A stretch of 64,000 nt of DNA from Leuctra nigra (taxonomy: Eukaryota; Arthropoda; Insecta; Plecoptera; Leuctridae), in the NCBI GenBank assembly GCA_934045905.1, contig OW203769.1, positions 13,609,705 through 13,673,704 of the forward strand, read 5' to 3'. The translations under genes and the position numbers were made by a program. This document shows, one piece after another, positions 46,643 to 59,900 of the stretch (the stretch's first letter is position 1; every line of letters begins with the position of its first letter). The notes beneath the pieces are model-generated. The model made no database searches and was not told the DNA's origin. It worked only from the letters and a program-made list of their open reading frames with translations.

Positions 46643-47131
46643 CATTCATACAGGATTTTACACACTGTTGATTTCAATAAAACAATTAGTTATATTGATT
46701 TGTATTGGATTTGACAAGCGGGTGTTCGCGGGTATGCCGACCGTCTCATCCACTCATTGACGCTCGGTGGTCCGATTTCACTGCCTCCTACATGACTGGT
46801 CGCTGACTGCATGTCCAGCTTGGTTCCGCGGACAGACATCCACCAGGCCGATATCCAAGATGGCCAGTGTTAACAAACAAAGAACTGTCAGAAAGTGTTT
46901 TGAATGATATTTCACGCGAATTTTCACTAAAATACATGTGCTTATGAATTTGAAACATAATAAAAGTGTTGTTAGTGTTTTATTCGATATAAATCAGTGT
47001 AAATATGATATAATCGTTTTGATAAAAACACTACAATTGAGAAAGTGAGATAAGCTGTGGCCGTCCAAGCATTTTCCAGGCCCGTTTTTGGACACTATGG
47101 AATCAATTTTAAGACGTTATGAGGCGTATTT

Positions 47132-48751
47132 TTGAGCGAGCGTAGCGAGCGTCACCACGGTACTCTTATGGCACTTTCTCTGTGTGTTTTTTTTTTTTTT
47201 TGCCTGCACTGCCCAGGTCAAACCGCACAACCAATCGATCTGAAATTTTGTACACATACTAACGTAATCTATGCGATCCCTGGGATCTTTTCTGAACGAG
47301 ATCCTGTGATTGGTTCAAATTTTATAAAAATTATCTTTCGATTGGTTGGTTCGATCAATTTGAAATTTAGCAAAGTCATTGCAACCAACATTGTACCCAA
47401 TCAAAAAAAATTTCAGCCAAATCCTCCAATTTGTTCAAATTTGAAACCATTTTTCCTGTGATTTTTGAAATTTAAACTGGAACCGATTGACCGACCAACT
47501 AAAAACTTCGCATGGTCATTGGTACCAACATTTAAGGTATTTTTGCCAATTTTCACTCTAATCTGTCGTTATTTTCAAAAGTTTTTGTCATTTTAGGGAC
47601 ATTTTGCGTGTTGGCTGTCAAATTCACGGCGACTTCGAATCTACAAGGCAAGGTAGTTAGAGCAGAAAGTTTTAAACGATATGAAACTATGAAACTAATA
47701 ATGACCGTTCAACAGATTGATCTGATATTGTGTACACACACTACATATCATATCATATGGGTGGTCCCAGGTATATTTTTTGAACGAAATCCTGTGATTT
47801 TTTAAAATTAACAAGGAACCGTTCAATCATAAAGGTTTAATCGATCAACTTAAAACTTAGCAAGGATTGGCACCAATATTTTTCATTTGTATACTTAATT
47901 TAAAACGGCCTATAGCCACACCACCATTTGACCTATCAAATGGTCTTCGATTAATCTGATCAATCAGACTCATATTTTGCATGGTCGTTCAGACCAACAT
48001 TGTCTCTTATTTTACAAATTTTCAGCCCTACCAGTCAAGAACATAGATGCACTTATTGACAGTTTTAATAACTGTCAGAAATGACATTTCAAAACAGAAA
48101 TTCCACTGCATTCTGGGTTGCTCTATGTAGAAAAGCAAAGTTTATAGATGGCTATTCTCAATATCAAGTAAGACAGATTCTTTTCTTAGTTGATCATATT
48201 GCAATACATAATGTAGTCAAAATGTAATGTAGGTATTTCATATACATAGGTATAGGTATACCTTATCTAAAATAATTTATTTTACGATATGGATTGTGTT
48301 GCACAGTTATGAAAACGACGTTTTGACTAGATAACATCATATTTTACACATTTCCAGCCCAATCGGTCAAGAATTACAGACTTATTGCTGTTTTAAGTGT
48401 TTGAATATCTGTCCAAAGAGATTGATGGAAAAATATCAGTACAATAATCTGTTATTTAATTGATCCAGGACCCTTACCTAATATCGCGAAATGGTAGGAC
48501 GGTGCTAGTTAGCACGGTGCTACCTATCTTAATAACCCGTAGTAGCACCGACCTTGAACTCAGCACCATCGTAGCACCAACATTTCGCGATATTAGGTAA
48601 GGGTCCAGAGTGTTTATGAAAAGTTGCAAGGAAAATTGGTAATAAATAATGTATAGTTAGTTATCTTTGATTGAATGGATCGTGCTATGATTGGCGATGT
48701 CGTGCGTGTCGGTGCTCGCTCATCAACGCGTTACACCGAGCGTTTTCCTAG
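47132..48751 (+). mobile_element. Helitron/Helentron-like element H4, 1.6 kb
   Basis: Starts TTGAGCGAGCGTAGCGAGCG and ends GCTCGCTCATCAACGCGTTA, hairpin, CGTTTTCCTAG at 48751, followed by T. A T-homopolymer sits about 55 bp in. The interior is built of degenerate repeats of roughly 150 bp with TTGATCGATCAA-type, GCATGGTCATTGG, ACCAACATT and AATTTTCAGCC blocks. It contains an inserted foldback at 48468-48606. No protein coding. Confidence 0.7.
48468..48606. mobile_element. Foldback element inserted in Helitron-like H4
   Basis: GGACCCTTACCTAATATCGC plus GAAATG is repeated perfectly inverted at the right end. The arms continue imperfectly through AGCACCG/CGGTGCT blocks. It has no relatives elsewhere in the window. 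Confidence 0.85.
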
Positions 48752-49640
48752 TATTAAAATATTCAACATATTTTATAATTTGACACTTTAGGGTGGTGGA
48801 GGGCATGGCACCACCTTGCCCCGCAGGGCTTTTTTTGGTTTTTTGACACTATGAAATTAACTTTTTTGAGTTTTTTGCTTACGAAATGAAACTATAGGCA
48901 GCGTGTTTAGACAACAGATGGCACTGTAAAAAGTACATACAGAGTCACCTAATCTGTGGGAAGGAAGCTTACCTTTTGGCAAGGCGTCCAAGTCGCTGCA
49001 GTTATATGTTATGTTGCTGCACATATTACGCATTATCAATTCTTAAAATTTACACATGTTTATCTAATGTTTATTCGCCTACAAAATATTAATAATAAAG
49101 TGTTCACAATTTCACTGAATCTGATCACAATATTAATTTGCGCGACTTAGTTTGATTCCGAAATATTTTGAGTACATTTGTTGACATCTGATCGGTTGCT
49201 AGGTCACGGCCAATGAGAAATAAAACAGTTGACGATCTTCCCACAAAAGTTGCTAATTTCTCTCACTCGTGGCGAACTCTCGGTGCCTATAGACGTAAAA
49301 CAACACACAAATTTTAAGTATTCCTTACATCTTCACTCTTCAGCAATACTATTTTTTTTAGGTATACGGCCACCCGCCCGCGTTTACCCCTTCTAAGTTT
49401 TTGGGTATACTTGCCAGTGAAAATACTTTTTTAGGTATACGGCGTACCTATACCTGCGTATACCCTCGACTTCACCACTGCTGGTTCCAATATATTTTGG
49501 GTCAGGCGGTACACTAACCAATATAAACCATTTGGATTGCTCTCCTCATTTTGAGTCTTCACTTGGGAGCAATAAAGACATAAATCTCCCTTCTTCACTT
49601 CTTTAGATACTAGAAGTACTCGGAGATAGAAAGCCCGATG
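48752..49640. other. Intergenic stretch
   Basis: No gene is supported. It holds GATCGGTTGCTAGGTCACGG plus CCAATGAGAAATAAAACA at about 49190-49225, the second copy of the repeat at 28565, and repeated TTAGGTATACGGC near 49360 and 49432. Confidence 0.4.
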
Positions 49641-49642
49641 TA

Positions 49643-50062
49643 CACTTGGCCAAACAAAAATTGACCGTTCAATAAATCTGATAGGTTGATAAAATGTATA
49701 AGATCGCACCATCAGAATTCAGAAGTCAGTCTAAGCGATCTCATTGTCTTAATATTTACACGGCCACATTTATTGAACAACTTCTGTGACACAGTCTTTG
49801 ACAAAGTCTTTGTCACATTTCTTGAAGGAAATTAGAACATGTTTTAAGTTCGGTGACAGAAAGTTGCGTCGTGTAAACACAAAATTGTATGAAAAATGGG
49901 AATGTGACTTCTAAGTTGTTCAAGAAATTGTACCGTGTAAATCGGACTTTACTCTAGTAGGTGACCTCACATTTCAATGATAATAACAAGCTTTGATTGG
50001 TTATGGGACATGACCAGCAGACATTCAAATTTGTCAACGTTCAATTTTTGTTTGACCGAGTG
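49643..50062. mobile_element. MITE family 1, copy c, interrupted
   Basis: TA flanks 49643-50062; TIRs CACTTGGCCAAACAAAAATT. The interior is continuous with the other copies except for a family 2 MITE at 49752-49948, flanked by TTA on both sides. Confidence 0.85.
49752..49948. mobile_element. MITE family 2, copy 2, nested in family 1
   Basis: 197 bp. TTA at 49749-49751 and 49949-49951; removing the element and one TTA restores GTCTTACTCTAG, against GTCTCACTCTAG in other family 1 copies. TIRs ATTTACACGG. This gives direct evidence for a 3-bp TTA target duplication in family 2. Confidence 0.85.
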
Positions 50063-50194
50063 TACATGTTTTATGAAATTTATGTTAAGTACACACTTTT
50101 GGAATGATTGATCTAATTAAGCTCTATCAATTGTAATTAGACTTAAGTTAACAAATAGGACCTACATAATTATATTGAAGATTCTCTTACAAAA

Positions 50195-50585
50195 TAACGC
50201 CCCCCCCCCCCCCCCCCTAGATGTCAGGAAAACTTTAAAAAATCTGGGGTTTTAGGTATAGATTCATTTTGTAACCAAAAAACTAAATAAAATTGATTTC
50301 AAAGTGTCAAAAACCCCCAAAAATGCCCTGTAAGGCAGGTTTGAATATATCTGTCCCCTCCCCCCCCCCCCCCCCCCAAAGTGCCAAATTTAAAAAATAT
50401 TGAATATTTTAACAAAATGCGTGCACGGCTTATGAGGTGTATGAGGTTACGTCTCAAAATTGATTTCAAAGTGTCCAAAAACCAAAAACCGGTGCGGGCA
50501 GGGTGGGGGGCACACACCCCCACTCCCCCCTTAACCCATAGAATTTTGTTTTCCTTGCCTTGCCCCCCCCCCCCCTCCCCCCCCC
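50195..50585. repeat. C-run cluster with a short duplication
   Basis: C-runs at about 50200-50218, 50355-50377 and 50562-50584. The phrase AAATTGATTTCAAAGTGTC occurs at 50290 and 50457, so the segment looks duplicated. Overlapping proline- or glycine-rich frames on both strands are by-products. Confidence 0.6.
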
Positions 50586-53160
50586 TCTGGCAGAAATCCT
50601 GCGGACGCCCAATGGGTACTAACTTAGAACCTACCAAGAGATGAACATTGGCCTGCAAGTTTTAAGTAGAATGTAGGTAGCCCTGACACAAGTTCAAGTA
50701 GAAAGTGGTCTCTAGAGCACACGAGATCGTCTGATCATCCACCAGAATGTGCCTAAATCATTGTACCTACACAAGTTTCTGCACAGCATAGGCAGTGGAT
50801 TTGATTTCAAAAAATTACATGATAAAGAAAAATGCGGTTGTAAAAGTGAAAATTAACTTTGTTTCAAGATTAAAAATTAAAATTAATGATATTTCTCCAT
50901 TGCTTGATTAAATTGCATAAAAAAATAGAGTTTAAGGAGCGATGCCCAAGTAGATTTTCCGAAAATATGTTTTGTTGAAATTTACAATTTTTATTAATTT
51001 TTTCGACATTTTAACTAACATAATTTAAAAGTAAAATCAAATGTCTTGTAACTTGCAACTCTCGACTTATATTGAGTTTTCAATATGATGCCTTCAGAAA
51101 ATGAGGATATTTTAACACAGGAGGTATAGGAAAATTATTTAGAATTTGGCGTCTAACTTTTAAAAACTTTTCTACAAAACTTTTTTACTTTCTAAAAACT
51201 TTTTTTAACTTTTTTAGGTGTATATATAAAAATCTTAATAAATACCATATTGTCTAATATACATTATATTAGTTTTTGGAAAAAATCTATCAGTGGAAAA
51301 TAGTTTAAATCTAATATTTAGAAGGAAAATTACTGTTTACTGTTTTTCGACTTGCCATGTTAAAGATAGGGCTAACTCAAATTTATAATGTGATATAATA
51401 TCTTGGAACTTAGTTCGGCTACCCCACTTTTTCTTGCGTTTATATGTTGCACAAGAAAATTATCTATTAAATAAGCATTTGTTTAGATATCTATCGGAAA
51501 CCTCTACTTGGGCATCCCCCCTTAAATATACATAATATCCTAGTTTAGTTAAATCCTTGATCTTGGGTCGAGACATTCCAAAGAGCTTTTGGACACTTTT
51601 GGCCACTTTTCAGTCATCACACTCACACATAAGACATAAAACTTACCCTCCATCTTTCTACTCCTTTTATCCAGAGAAAATTTCCTAACTAATATAGATT
51701 AGTAAGATAGTATCTCAAAAACGAAGTTTTGGAATTTGAGTGGTAAAAAATGAACAAGTCTCAAAGTGTATTTTTAACATTTATTAGCAACTTTAATCCA
51801 AATACAATAATATAATATTATACCTACTAAACATAATGAGCTACTGCAGTGCAATGTCGGTGTCGTGTGATATTGTAGCTGTGAGCACCTACACGAGACA
51901 CCCTTGCGATTCAATTCACATCGCGCAGAATAATAAACTCTCGGACAATAAAACCTTTGTACCATCCAACCACGAGAGAAGGGGAACAGAAACCATATAA
52001 AGAAGATCCATTCTTCACATTTTTATGGATTTTTACAGCTTACAAAAGTTATCAACAAAGGTAAAAGTGATTTTAATAGGTACTAAATTTTTAGAAAAAA
52101 TGTATATACCTTTTCTTAGATCTTTTTAAAATTTGATTCCCATTCGAGTATACTGCACAAAACAATGCACCTCATATTGGTACATTGACATATTTGACGT
52201 TTATACCACTTTTATTTTATCAAAAGGCGACTGAAAGCCAAAATAATATCAGTATAAAACTAGACTTTTCATAACTGTCAACTTAAAAAAAGCAAGTTTC
52301 CTAAAAATGAATCCTTTCCTGTGAAACTAATCCCCTTCAATCATGGCAAAATAGCAAATACAAGAAATTTACGATCCATAAACAGACAGTTAAAATAATC
52401 AACTATCAATAATATTAACAGTATGTATAGACTTCACATAATAAAGCTTGGCAAAACGCCTGTGATGAAAGAATGTCTAACAAAGTCGTAATAATAGGTG
52501 ATGCAACGAGACTTTAAGAAGTGTCATCGATTATTATTCATTAATCTTCTACTACTACCTCTCAATGTTTCTAAATCCAGATGCCTTGTATTAAGCTAGC
52601 TGCGGTGAAGTACTTTACAAATATATACAAAACAGATTAAAAATTTCATTAAAAACACATTTTCAAACATTAATGTTATTATAATTAGCTATATTTTAGC
52701 ACACATTAAGGCCACTTTATTAATAAATGAATTTAACGAACTCTGAAGCATCTGTACAACGAGAGAAAGAAAATAAAATCTAAAAACTAGCTCAATTTTA
52801 AGTGTCCATGAACTTTCATAGCTTCTGTACGTCCTCAAAAGTCGAGAAAACCTAGAGTGTAATTTTTTTCCAAAGTTTTTGAGGACTTAAAAACCCCCTA
52901 GAAATTGAGCACGTTTAAGTAGTTTCCTTTCACTCGAGTACCGACGTAGTTCCGTAAAGCAGGCATCGGAGGCAACTCCTTCTGTTTAGGAACGCTGTAG
53001 TTAGGCCGGGTTGTAGAAAATCACTCAGCTACCGTATGAGAGCAGGATTACGGAAAAACTCGCATTAAAACAGCTGCCGAAATAACATTTCAGGCTAGTA
53101 CTAAAATGATTCTCCAAATAAAATTAACGGAAAGACTATTGCATGTCCAGTATTGAAAAG
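50586..53160. other. AT-rich stretch, partly beyond the FARP 3' end
   Basis: No gene is supported. At 51040-51180 lies a relative (AACTTGCAACTCTCGACTTA, then ACACAGGAGGTATAGGAAAA) of repeats at 55.5 and 56.6 kb. A short inverted repeat GTCCTCAAAA/TTTTGAGGAC lies at 52830-52887. Confidence 0.4.
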
Positions 53161-53851
53161 AAACATTTATTAGCCACAAGCACGAAGTAATTAAGGCATG
53201 GTTCTTGAGAGGCCTGAAATAACACAATTTTTTAAAGTTTTTTTTGAATTTTGTCTTCACCATACAAAAAAAAAGTTAAAAATTAAACAATCAAACAGTA
53301 ATGCACATAACAAAATATGAATACAAATTTGAATGTTTAAAAAAAAAAAATAACAACATGTTGATAAAAACACTAATCTTCATTCATAAATATGAAATTT
53401 AAATTTAGTATACATTTTGGTGGGAAAACTCATTGCTGATTGATAAAAATTATGTAATAGAACAGCCTTGCCATTTTCCCACCAAAATGTCCACCAAATT
53501 TCAATTGTATATGACTGAAAACGTTGATTTTTGGTGTTAAAAACACTACGAGTAATTATGAAATCTCCTTACAGTAAAAACATGCAACTTAACTATTTTG
53601 TAAGTGTGAAGACAAAAATCAAATAAGTCAACACATTCCAGAACCATGCATGTCGCTTCACCTAACCCTGGCCTCCATTTCAACACCTCTACGCTTACGT
53701 CTCCGTAATACTGAGTGTGCGCTATGAAACCTCGTAGAAATATCGTCTATGTTATTAAAGCACTCTGAGTGGATGTATTGGTCAAGTTATGTCGTGTCCG
53801 AGCACTCTGTATTGGTCAATGTCGTATACTAGCTGTGGGAAGAGTGGGCGG
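53161..53851 (-). other. Likely 3' untranslated region of the FARP-like gene
   Basis: Runs downstream of the stop at 53852-53854 on the minus strand. A minus-strand AATAAA lies near 53165-53170. Inside is a hairpin-like pair CATTTTGGTGGGAAAA/TTTTCCCACCAAAATG (53413-53494). Its true length is not determined. Confidence 0.4.
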
Positions 53852-53939
53852 TCAGTACGGCGCATCCCAGTCGATCAGCTTGCTCGTGATCGGCGGCCGG
53901 TACGACTGCTGGGTCGCGCTGCTGATCACTTCGATCCAT
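53852..53939 (-). CDS. Farp: FARP-like gene, last coding exon F
   Basis: 88 nt: one base completing the Arg codon, then WIEVISSATQQSYRPPITSK, LIDWDAPY and TGA. Acceptor TGGCGTTGCTTGCAG. The WIEVI helix is the C-terminal helix of PH2, with the near-invariant Trp. The exon is short and lies in a shadow of plus-strand frames, so it is easily missed. Confidence 0.92.
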
Positions 53940-56900
53940 CTGCAAGCAACGCCAGACGTCAGGGAAGGAACAAGATACACTTTTATGTTATCTGCCCTCT
54001 GATGGATTCACTTTTAACTTGAAATCCGCTAATAGCTATTCAGAAACAATATGTTACATTTTAAAAAAAAACTACAACTTTGTTAAATAAAATTAAAATT
54101 TGTCTAATTGGGATTTAATTTTCAAGGTGTACTAAAGTTCGTTCACGTTTAGAATAGCAAGCCCGTGTACTACTGTAGTCAAGCGAGCATTTGTAAACCT
54201 ATGTAAATATCAATTATCAAAGAATATGTACAAGACGACTGAAGAAAAAGATAAATCTATTTTATTGAAGTTTTCTAATATTTTCTACTATTAAAAAGTG
54301 TGTATTTCAAATACTTTATACAATTTCAATAATACAAATAAGATAGTCTTGCCATTGACAGGGCAGTGTTCATGTGACCGACCAATGAACGACGTGATCG
54401 ACTTGCTATTCTAATCGTGAATGAACTATACATACAACTCTCTATCATAAAAATTGCCATAAAATTCTTTGATCTTGATAATTTGTCATGAATAGACCAC
54501 ATTTAAATTATCTAGTTGGCTCTGCTTTTCAAAAAATTTCATATGCAGTACCGTGATCCTAATATCTATTCATGTTATGATCCATTGTTGAAAAACACTA
54601 ATAGATATGAGGATCACCGTGCTGCAATTGAAATTTTTTGAAAAGCAGAGCTAACTAGATAATTTAAAATGTGGTATATTCTTTAATTTAAGTAAGAAAA
54701 CTAGAACTGACGAGATGAGATACACTCGTAAAACTACAGAATGGGAACCTAAAAATATGTCGATTTGTATGTACTACTCGTCAAAATACGCCAATGGGTA
54801 CTAAATGTGATATTGTCTTTCTTCAACTGGACAGTCACAATATTATAAGGGAGGTTTACATAGTAGGTGTGTTCCTTCCTCTTAATCACGTTAAGATTGA
54901 TACGTTTTCTATATAAGAACAAACATCAATTGAGCAGGTCTGAAGTTGACCAAAAACTTAACTTTTTACTTAATTTTCCCGAGTCACTCTCATAAAAACA
55001 AGGCCATAAAAAACAAGCTACACATTTGAACAATGACAAAAAATGTGTGGATTCTCCAATCGGTGCCTCGAGTCATTTGAATTAAAAAGGTACAAACAAG
55101 ATACTGTAATGAGTTGGAAGGTGTGTGAAATGCAGCTTTAAAATACCTGGAGAATGTGTATTCGCTCTCGGCTCGGAAGAAGTAGAGGTGGTTCTTGAAC
55201 TGCAGCTTGAACACGAAGTCCTTGTGAATCGCGTCTTGCTCCACCGGCGGCCCCACCGTGTAGCTCAGCAGCGGCAGACTGGCCAGCGGGAAGTCGTCCT
55301 GCACACAACCATGCGGTAAACATACTGCACACTTCCAATACCTCGGCTGAAGGGAATACCAGATCATGGGTCACTGGTAAGAGCCTGAAGTGACTGGTGG
55401 CCACATTAACCGTGGCTCAACCGATCGAAAACCCAAAAATATTTATTTTCTGAAATTAGGTACAGTAATAATTACTTTTTCCCGCATTTTAACTTTATTT
55501 AAGTATAAAATAATCATTAAAATAATCATCCTTTAAATTGCAACTCCTGTCGTATAATGAGGTTTCAATTGATTGGTCTTCCGAGAATGAACAAAACTTT
55601 AACAAAGGAGGTATAGGAAAATCATTTCGATTTTTATTTATAACTTTTAAAATAGCACACGTTGGTATTGTTTCAATATTTTTACCTTATAGGTTATCCA
55701 AATATCTACCAGAAAATAAGATTTTTGTTCAAAGTTGGGACTTGTATAACTTGCACAACTATGTATAATGACTAGGGCTGTGCGAGTTTGATATTTTAAG
55801 GTCGAGTCGAGTTCGAGTCGAGTCAGTGAGATGAATCGAGTTTTTCGAGTTGAGTTCGAGTCATGTTCAGCAAATGTTCACCTATGTACTATTAGGTCAT
55901 AAAATTATTATTCGACCATCACAAAATGAATTGAAATATTTACATTAATCATACATCATCTATACATTGTAGGGCTGCTAATTCATGTCATTTCTTATTA
56001 TAAGATAAGATGTGTATTAGGTAAATTTTTTTGATTCTCATACTACAGGGGTTTGATGTGTGCTACTAGAAATTTGTAGCTTGGAATGACAAGTAAAGAT
56101 CTAACTTCCTAGGATATAAGCTTTAACAGCTGCTGTATCTTAGGGGGAAAAAAATTCATTCAATCTGCTACTAGAAATACTACTAGGTAGGTACAACATA
56201 GAATGTAAAGGCCAAAGACCCTAGAACTTCCTTAGGCCAAGAATTCTGGGTTATTGCATTCCTAGAAGTATTGTCAGAAGCACTTAGACCTGCAGTTGAG
56301 TTATGTCACTTTATCAGCAGGAATAACATATTTCCCAAATCTCAACAATTTCGTCCAACAATACTTTGTTATTATTTCATTGTGTCATTTTAACAGAAAT
56401 GCTTGTGTTCTTGTGAGTTGAGGAGTGGATTATTGATAGAAAGAGGTAGGTAGGGGACTGTTAAGGTAGTACCTTCATTATACATATACAAAAAAATAAA
56501 AATCTTGAAATTACAAGTTCAGAAAACGTTTTCCTACATTTCAACTATATTTAAGTATAAATGAATCATAAAATGTCATTTAACTTGCAACCCCTGTCGT
56601 ATAGCGAGGTTTCAATTTATTGCCTTCCAAGAATGAACAAAACTGTAACACAGGAGGTATAGGGAAATCATTTAGTTTTTGGTTGATAACTTTTAAAATA
56701 GCACACGTTGGTATTGTTTTCAATTTTTTTCCTAATAGAATGTCCAACTATCTATCTAGAAATCAGTTTTTTGAAAAAACGTTGAACCTCAGTAAAATTC
56801 AAAACTCAAAAATAGTATGGAAATCGTCATGATTTTAATGGCCCCCATAAGACTACATACATGTTAAAAATAAGAATTATTAACTACAATATCTCAAAAT

Positions 56901-59900
56901 CTAGACACGAGAAGTTGTTCATATTTCACAGTATCGTGTAAATAGTGATTATTGATACCTCTGCCAAAAATAGGCTTATTTGGAAGATATGAGATATCAG
57001 TTGTGCTACCTTAAGGATGTAAGCAGTATAATATTGTCAAAAAAAAAGTCGAGTTTAACCCTTTTTGACTCGATTCACCCCCCAAACTCGACTCGAACTC
57101 GAAATTTCGAGTACTCGCACACCCCTAATAATGACTATACAGTAAACCCTCGTTCATTCGAATTCAAAGGGACCCAAAAAATCCCAGTTCGAATTAAAAA
57201 AGTTCGAAATATATAATTAATGCAAAAAAATTTGTGTGCATTTTCATGAAGTTTGAATATTCCCGCCTGTGGAATATTCCCGCCATTGCAAAAAAGTGGG
57301 GTTGGCAAACCTGTAACAGCAGTTTGGCCAACCTCGCAAGCCAGATTATCTCATTTTGATGCCATTGAAGGTTGTGTTTTGTTTTGAGTGTTGTTTTTTC
57401 GTAGTTTGTTCGCGATTATTTTATCAATCCTTCTGCAAAGTTCGAATTAAAACAACTGTATGCAAGGAATAACATGGGCTGGGACCAAAATTCAGTTCGA
57501 ATTTCGAATTAACCTAAAATTCGATTTATAAAAATTAAAAATGATTTAACATGTAAAAACCTATCCTGTCCACTGGGACCATGCACCTAGTTCGAATTTA
57601 CCCCTAAATTCGAATTATTGAAGTTCGTAATAACGAGGGTTTACTGTATTATGAATAACTTAAGAAGAAATAGGTAAACGGTGAAGAGGTGAAGCAGCTG
57701 AAGAGAACAGAAGAGATGGATGTATGGAAGATCAACGACTCGATTGTTGAATACAGACCAATTGTGTACCTATTTTATGTGCTCAATAAATTACATTATA
57801 TATATATAAATAAAAATAAGATCTTCATTATGAGTCTAAATGTGACATGATTTTACCTGTCTGCCATAATATTACATTATTATATGGGGGAGAAAACTCA
57901 ATCCATCTCAGAAACTAGACACGAGAAGTGTTTACGTAATATTTTCAGGGATTGTGTATGGCATGATTTCAATACTAAGTAGACTGTAGCACACAAGACT
58001 GCAGGAAGACAGTGAATATTCCAAATATTTCAATTAGTTTTAAGAACTGATACACAAGTAATAAATGGGTCATTCCAGGGAATTTCACTCAAATAAAATA
58101 CATTTTGACCTCGACCGACCCAGATTTTGATGAAACTTGGTACACTTGTTTAGATTAGTGATGTTAGTAATCCAATTTTTTTTTGTTTTTTTTACTCAAA
58201 GGGTTCAAAAGTTATAGAGGGTTGAAATTTGGGGCTTTTTCACCCCCGCGCGGCTGGTCGCTATCATTTTAATTAATTGTGAGGGTTGTATGAGAGCTAC
58301 AGAGCTCCAAAAAAATGCATTTGAAAGGTAAGAACATGATCTACATGAATATGTATTTTAACTTGACACTTTGTTGACAGGTATTTAATTATGATTTTTC
58401 CCATCTACATTTTCAAAAACGACCCTAGGGGAAAAACTTATTTTTTTTGGGGGTTGATTTTTTTTTTTAAATTACAAAACATATGCATGACTATGTGTGC
58501 CAAATTTCAGGACTGGCCCTCCAGAACTTTTTTTTTTATATGTATTTTTAGTGAGAATCATCAGTTTTGAAGCATCGTTCACCTGCAATATGACAAACTT
58601 ATAGGATACTTTCTTCCTGTAAAATGAATTAAAATGGTTCTAGGTGACTTCTAGTTCTTTACCTTACTGCAGCAAATGATTTCTAAGCCCTGTAGTTGCA
58701 TTGCTTGTGTCTGCAGCTGACAATACGTATGCTCGGCCGGTAGCAGTAGTTGGGTCAGCCAATGATAAAACTTCATCGAGATGCACTTGTAGCTGGTCTG
58801 GTTTAGTGGGGTAGAAGTAAGAAGGTGCTGGTACATGGGGGTGGAGGAAACTAGCTTTCAGTTCACTTGTGCTAGATAGTTTTTGTAAAACACATGCAAG
58901 CCACTCCGTCACAAAACTACATACATCGTCAAAGGCAAATGTGTGGGTTTGAATGTCAATCACGCAATCTTCATCACTATCCTCACTGGCATTTACTTGA
59001 TCTTCTTCCTCAGCAACCTATAGTGTTTGATTCATCAGACAGAGAAAATGGTTTCACATTCAAAGATGCCAGTGACTATGGAAGAAATGCATGGAAACAT
59101 TGTGTTCAAGTGAGTTATTTTAAGGAGTTAAACCGTTCTTTTAGTACAGCAGCATTTTCTTGTATTTCTTCATCCGATATAAATGCAAATGTAACGGTCC
59201 ATATATTTTATGCTGCCCACTGGTGTATAAGTCAATCGGAGTCATTATCTGATCATCACATGGCTTCTGTAAGCTTGCCCTTGCCAAATTACATTTTATT
59301 GTTCCGTCACAAGGCCACTTTCCATGCGACGTAGCAAAGAAATGCCATTCTGCTGAAGAGTTGAAAGACTTTTTGATGATGACATAAGTTGACAAAGATT
59401 TTCTTGTGCTGTACTGAAAGAATGGTTTAACTCCTTGAGGTTTCCATGCATTTCTTCCACTAGCATCTTTGAATGTGAAACCATTTTCTCTGTCTGATGA
59501 ATCAAACACTGTATATGTTGCTGAGGAAGAAGATTAAGTAAATGCCAGAGAGGATAGTGATGAAGATTGCGTGATTGACATTCAAACCCACACATTTGCC
59601 TTTGACGATGAACATAGTTTTGTGACGGAGACTGGTGGCTTGCATGTGTTTTGCAAAAACTATCTAGTACAAGTGAACTGAAAGTTAGTTTCCTCCACCC
59701 CCATGGACCAGCACCTTCTTACTTCTACCCCACTAAACCAGACCAGCTACAAGTGCATCTCGATGAAGTTTTATCATTGGCTGACCCAACTACTGCAACC
59801 GGCCGAACATACGTATTGTCAGCTGCAGACAGAAGCAATGCAACTACAGGGCTTAGAAATCATTTGCTGCAGTAAGGTAAAGAACTAGAAGTCACCTAGA

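Noticed and set aside
54990..55404. Frames that extend beyond exon E of FARP on both sides
   Set aside because: They read into introns; the conserved part stops at GT at 55146 and starts after AG at 55299, and the true continuation is the exon at 53939.
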